Position numbers and translations under genes: made by a program | DNA from: Stictocephala bisonia | Taxonomy: Eukaryota > Arthropoda > Insecta > Hemiptera > Membracidae | Reading direction: 5' to 3' | DNA length: 64,000 bases | NCBI GenBank assembly: GCA_035578905.1 | Contig: JAQJVL010000151.1 | Coordinates: 1,263,001-1,327,000 of the forward strand | Shown here: in pieces, positions 59,716-64,000 of the stretch | Layout: every line of letters begins with the position of its first letter | Numbering within the stretch: the first letter of the stretch is position 1 | Notes under the pieces: generated by a model | Databases searched by the model: none | Told to the model about the DNA's origin: nothing | The model's input: the letters and a program-made list of their open reading frames with translations, nothing else

Positions 59716-59915
59716 CAAAAACCACCCACTCAACCATATACGTACTGTACAGTGGTACTGACCCATCCACCCACTCAACCATATACGTACTGTACAGTGG
59801 TACTGACCCATCCACCCACTCAACCATATACGTACTGTACAGTGGTACTGACCCATCCACCCACTCAACCATATACGTACTGTACAGTGGTACTGACCCA
59901 TCCACCCACCCATAA
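59716..59915. repeat. 45-bp minisatellite, about 4.4 copies
   Basis: The unit ccacccactcaaccatatac plus 25 bases repeats identically. Each unit contains the palindrome gtactgtac. Open frames in three registers are repeat artefacts. Confidence 0.95.
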
Positions 59916-60820
59916 ACGTACAATGGTAACTTAGCCTACACTTACCTAAACTAACCCAACCTTACCTAAACAAATACAATCTAACCTAACATACAATGTG
60001 AGTTTTAGAAGAACAATGAAAGTTATGGACACTATGTTTATGGAGAAGACTTTTCACATCTCATTCATCGGCAGGTTACCAAAGCTCGAGACAAAATAGT
60101 AGTGAGTAAGAGATTTTATACTTAGAATATCAAATGCGAAGTTGTAATCCGGATGCAAAACATAGCTTGAACAGCACATGCAAATGTGCGTTCACAACAA
60201 GTCTTTGACTAACGCTATATTGCCTAAAGAAGGTTAGAGTTATAAAAGATTTAGAGAATTTGAAACTTAAATCCACCTGCCTAGTACCTAGTACCTAGTA
60301 GTGAGTTTTTAATCCTATTTGAAGCCCTTAGAAAATTCTGGTTGCCAGGACGTAAGTGGACGTTACAGACGGACTGTGCCAGAAGTGCAATCATAGCTGT
60401 ACAGCACAAAAATTTACTTTCACAAATTTTCAGTATGTGATCAGTATTTTGTTCTTCACAAGCGGATTAAGCTCGCTTCAACATTATTCAAAGCAATCGT
60501 TTTCAGCTTTACTCTACGCACAGGTGGTGAACCGTTCCTGTGTAAAACCGATAACAAGTCAAAACAGTCTTTATTTACTGCCACAGTCTTGAATTGTTGC
60601 ATACGAATGCTGCCCGAAGGGTAATATTGCTTTGGAAATATCGATTTGCAACAATAATGAATCCTACACACTCTACAGCCTACATCTTGAAGCATTTTGC
60701 CGTATTATTGACTTCGATGACTATTGAATTGGTATCCCTCATTTAGCAGGGTATCCCCCAACAAAACGGTTGGCCTTTTGGTGATATCTTGTGGTCGCAA
60801 CGAAAATGTTAATACATTAT
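59916..60820. other. Unassigned sequence
   Basis: No coding domain is recognised. Opposed open frames of 78-79 codons near 60356..60695 have no support. Confidence 0.4.
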
Positions 60821-60821
60821 A

Positions 60822-61170
60822 TTAGGAGGGGTTTACTTCGAAATTGAGACTATTGAAATTCTGAACGCAATTGTTTAAATCAACAAAAGATTGTTGTTTT
60901 AGGATCGGTTTTAATTTGTTGTTGAACAAGAGGGTTGTGTCATCCGCATACTGAATGAGTCCCCCTATGACGTTGCTATAATCTTTAGGTGCTAACCCTA
61001 TGACGTTGACATAGATAACAAAAAGAATTGGGCTTAGTATTGAACCCTGAGGGACTCCATATCTCAGCTCAATTGGTTCAGGGAATTTATCTGAAATTTG
61101 GAGGACTTGGGATCGGCAGTACATAAAATAGCGAAGCCACTTAAGCGGAATGCCTGTCCTCCACTCCATA
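60822..61170 (-). pseudogene. LINE RT fragment with YADD box
   Basis: The minus-strand frame encodes WLRYFMYCRSQVLQI, then LRYGVPQGSILSPILFVIYV, then LIQYADDTTLLF. These are the fingers-to-palm blocks and catalytic Asp pair of a CR1/Jockey-type RT. It is open across this stretch but truncated on both sides. It lies inside the 59392..61738 inverted-repeat pair. Confidence 0.88.
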
Positions 61171-61591
61171 TTCATTGAGTCCGTATTCATTGAGTCCATA
61201 TTTACCCACCGCATCACCCCAAGGCCGAGACAAAAGTTTAAAAATTATCTTCCTACGACTTTCATAATGCTGACTGATAATTGCGTTACCAATATAATAG
61301 CTATTTGTACTTATGGACATCCTTTAAACATTGTGTTTGCCAGGTATAATTTTTGAGCGTGGTGGAACGGGTATGGAAAATTATGTTACATAAACCAAAG
61401 GTACTTTCCTGATAACGTGCTTATTGTTGATGTCTCCCGTACAAATTTGTCTTGTTTTGAGATTCATGGAACCATTGCTCCGTCATTTTATTGATCTAGC
61501 GGCTGCCTCTCATCATACTTTCAGCATTTTTATATCTAACTAAGAGTCAGTCAACTTGGTTTGTCATAGAACATCCCTAGTACATACACAT

Positions 61592-61738
61592 GAATAATTT
61601 GATTAAAATCCGAAAACTAATTGTGCCAATTGAAGCGGCCGGGCGTGATCAAGTTCAAGGCTCTCATAAAATCCAGTTCGCGATTAAGGCAACAGCATAA
61701 AACCAGTTCAGGTTTTGCAAACGCTCAACTCAGAAAAC
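61592..61738 (+). repeat. Inverted-repeat arm 2 of a 2.3-kb pair
   Basis: Imperfect reverse complement of 59392..59540. Together the arms bracket a 45-bp minisatellite and an RT fragment. They could be two opposed copies of one dispersed repeat or the ends of one composite element. Confidence 0.85.
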
Positions 61739-61929
61739 TCCCTTATAGATGCAATTAATGTACTCGCGCACAAGTCATACAAATGACAAAATATAAAATA
61801 AATCGTAGTCACGTAACTCAGGAAACTTTACAAGAAATTAAGCTATTTTATGTAAAATTACCACGTGCAATTTATAAAGTCAGTTACACTATAGAAGAAA
61901 TTGTCTACAAAGATGTTTTTGAGCTGTCC

Positions 61930-63812
61930 TTTTAAAAAAAAAATAGTGAACGTCGTACAATACAAATGTATTACAGTATAATAACATAATGAGTGAACGT
62001 CACACAATACAAATTGTATTACAGTATAAGAACATAATGAGTGAACGTCACACAATACAAATTGTATTACAGTATAAGAACATAATGAGTGAACGTCACA
62101 CAATACAAATTTTATTACAGTATAAGAACATAATGAGTGAACGTCACACAATACAAATTTTATTACAGTATAAGAACATAATGAGTGAACGTCACACAAT
62201 ACAAATTGTATTACAGTATAAGAACATAATGAGTGAACGTCACACAATACAAATTTTATTACAGTATAAGAACATAATGAGTGAACGTCACACAATACAA
62301 ATTTTATTACAGTATAAGAACATAATGAGTGAACGTCACACAATACAAATTGTATTACAGTATAAGAACATAATGAGTGAACGTCACACAATACAAATTT
62401 TATTACAGTATAAGAACATAATGAGTGAACGTCACACAATACAAATTTTATTACAGTATAAGAACATAATGAGTGAACGTCACACAATACAAATGTATTA
62501 CAGTATAATAACATAATGAGTGAACGTCACACAATACAAATTGTATTACAGTATAATAACATAATGAGTGAACGTCACACAATACAAATTGTATTACAGT
62601 ATAATAACATAATGAGTGAACGTCACACAATACAAATGTATTACAGTATAAGAACATAATGAGTGAACGTCACACAATACAAATTGTATTACAGTATAAG
62701 AACATAATGAGTGAACGTCACACAATACAAATGTATTACAGTATAATAACATAATGAGTGAACGTCACACAATACAAATTTTATTACAGTATAAGAGAAC
62801 ATAATGAGTGAACGTCACACAATACAAATTTTATTACAGTATAAGAACATAATGAGTGAACGTCACACAATACAAATTTTATTACAGTATAAGAACATAA
62901 TGAGTGAACGTCACACAATACAAATTTTATTACAGTATAAGAACATAATGAGTGAACGTCACACAATACAAATTGTATTACAGTATAAGAACATAATGAG
63001 TGAACGTCACACAATACAAATGTATTACAGTATAATAACATAATGAGTGAACGTCACACAATACAAATTTTATTACAGTATAAGAACATAATGAGTGAAC
63101 GTCACACAATACAAATTTTATTACAGTATAAGAGAACATAATGAGTGAACGTCACACAATACAAATTTTATTACAGTATAATAACATAATGAGTGAACGT
63201 CACACAATACAAATTTTATTACAGTATAAGAACATAATGAGTGAACGTCACACAATACAAATTTTATTACAGTATAAGAACATAATGAGTGAACGTCACA
63301 CAATACAAATTTTATTACAGTATAAGAACATAATGAGTGAACGTCACACAATACAAATTGTATTACAGTATAAGAACATAATGAGTGAACGTCACACAAT
63401 ACAAATTTTATTACAGTATAAGAACATAATGAGTGAACGTCACACAATACAAATTTTATTACAGTATAAGAACATAATGAGTGAACGTCACACAATACAA
63501 ATTTTATTACAGTATAATAACATAATGAGTGAACGTCACACAATACAAATTGTATTACAGTATAAGAACATAATGAGTGAACGTCACACAATACAAATTT
63601 TATTACAGTATAAGAACAGAATGAGTGAACGTCACACAATACAAATTGTATTACAGTATAATAACATAATGAGTGAACGTCACACAATACAAATGTATTA
63701 CAGTATAATAACATAATGAGTGAACGTCACACAATACAAATTTTATTACAGTATAAGAACATAATGAGTGAACGTCACACAATACAAATTGTATTACAGT
63801 ATAATAACATAA
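61930..63812. repeat. 48-bp array, about 39 copies
   Basis: The unit is ataatgagtgaacgtcacac followed by aatacaaattttattacagt and ataagaac. Variants have aaattgta, a two-base-shorter aaatgta, ataataac, and a gagaac insertion. Open frames on both strands (for example the 16-residue period MSERHTIQILLQYKNI) come from the 48-bp period. The shorter variants break the frame, which argues against selection for coding. Confidence 0.97.
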
Positions 63813-63832
63813 TAATAATAATAATAATAATA
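63806..63832. repeat. (AAT)n microsatellite
   Basis: A run of aat/ata triplets terminates the 48-bp array, probably by slippage on its ataataaca end. Confidence 0.9.
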
Positions 63833-64000
63833 TATTTTTTATTGCATCTTGTTAACAATTGACAAAATTGTATCGCAATAGTCATTAATAAATAAAATAA
63901 AATTTGCCATCCATTCAATCACAATAACACTTTCAAACATACATTTTTTTTTTCACGCACCCAAATTCCCATTCATTCGCCAATTATACCTCCAAAATGT

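Noticed and set aside
59648..59934. Overlapping repetitive open frames in three registers
   Set aside because: All derive from four identical 45-bp repeats. Being open in several registers and on both strands is an artefact of the unit.
61858..63716. MSERHTIQ- and LCDVHSLC-type repeat proteins
   Set aside because: They arise from the 48-bp period. Shorter variant units break the frame repeatedly, so there is no sign of coding constraint.

Overview
This is a eukaryotic, AT-rich, repeat-dense genomic window, most likely from an arthropod and probably an insect. The evidence is a spliced animal membrane-protein gene, GT-AG introns of many kilobases, and decayed Penelope-like, R2-clade, CR1/Jockey-type, piggyBac and pogo-type elements plus tRNA-derived SINEs. 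Species cannot be fixed from the sequence. There are no bacterial operons, rRNA genes or intact stand-alone tRNA genes that I can see.

The only host gene I can support is on the + strand: ten internal exons (20281..58554) of a TMTC-family protein (transmembrane and TPR-repeat-containing; ER-membrane O-mannosyltransferase family), closest by motif content to TMTC1. All ten exons join in phase with canonical GT/AG sites. They encode 440 complete codons, from the second luminal-loop region (HPVHTEAV), through the DUF1736 region and the following membrane helices, into the first TPR repeats. The N-terminal exon(s) and the rest of the TPR domain lie outside the window or were not recognised, so 1..20280 is probably an upstream intron. 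A possible extra 70-bp exon (28105..28174) would break the frame.

Layout: 60..2160, a transposon end and an 874-bp tandem duplication. 2263..2482, a SINE. 2995..6205, a Penelope-like RT remnant, palindromic element ends and a 55-bp minisatellite. 6210..14580, mostly unassigned sequence with faint retroelement and multicopy-ORF remnants. 14585..17605, 25-bp and 64-bp tandem arrays. 18500..20115, an LTR/promoter-like segment and inverted repeats. 20281..58554, the TMTC1-like gene. Its introns hold an R2-clade remnant, a pogo-like remnant, a 0.5-kb inverted-repeat element, a 40-bp array, LINE remnants, a 5.9-kb 44-bp satellite, a 73-bp array, a LINE with a long open RT frame, a fold-back element enclosing a palindromic 45-bp array, a 142-bp array, a piggyBac remnant split by a LINE, and a second SINE. 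58555..64000, further small arrays, an inverted-repeat pair flanking an RT fragment, and a long 48-bp array running nearly to the window end.

Tandem arrays alone cover roughly 19 kb, about 30% of the window, mostly inside the introns of one gene. The structures most worth a second look are the fold-back element with its hairpin minisatellite, the 44-bp satellite with 1408-bp higher-order duplication, the frame-breaking candidate exon, and the Penelope-like palindromic termini.
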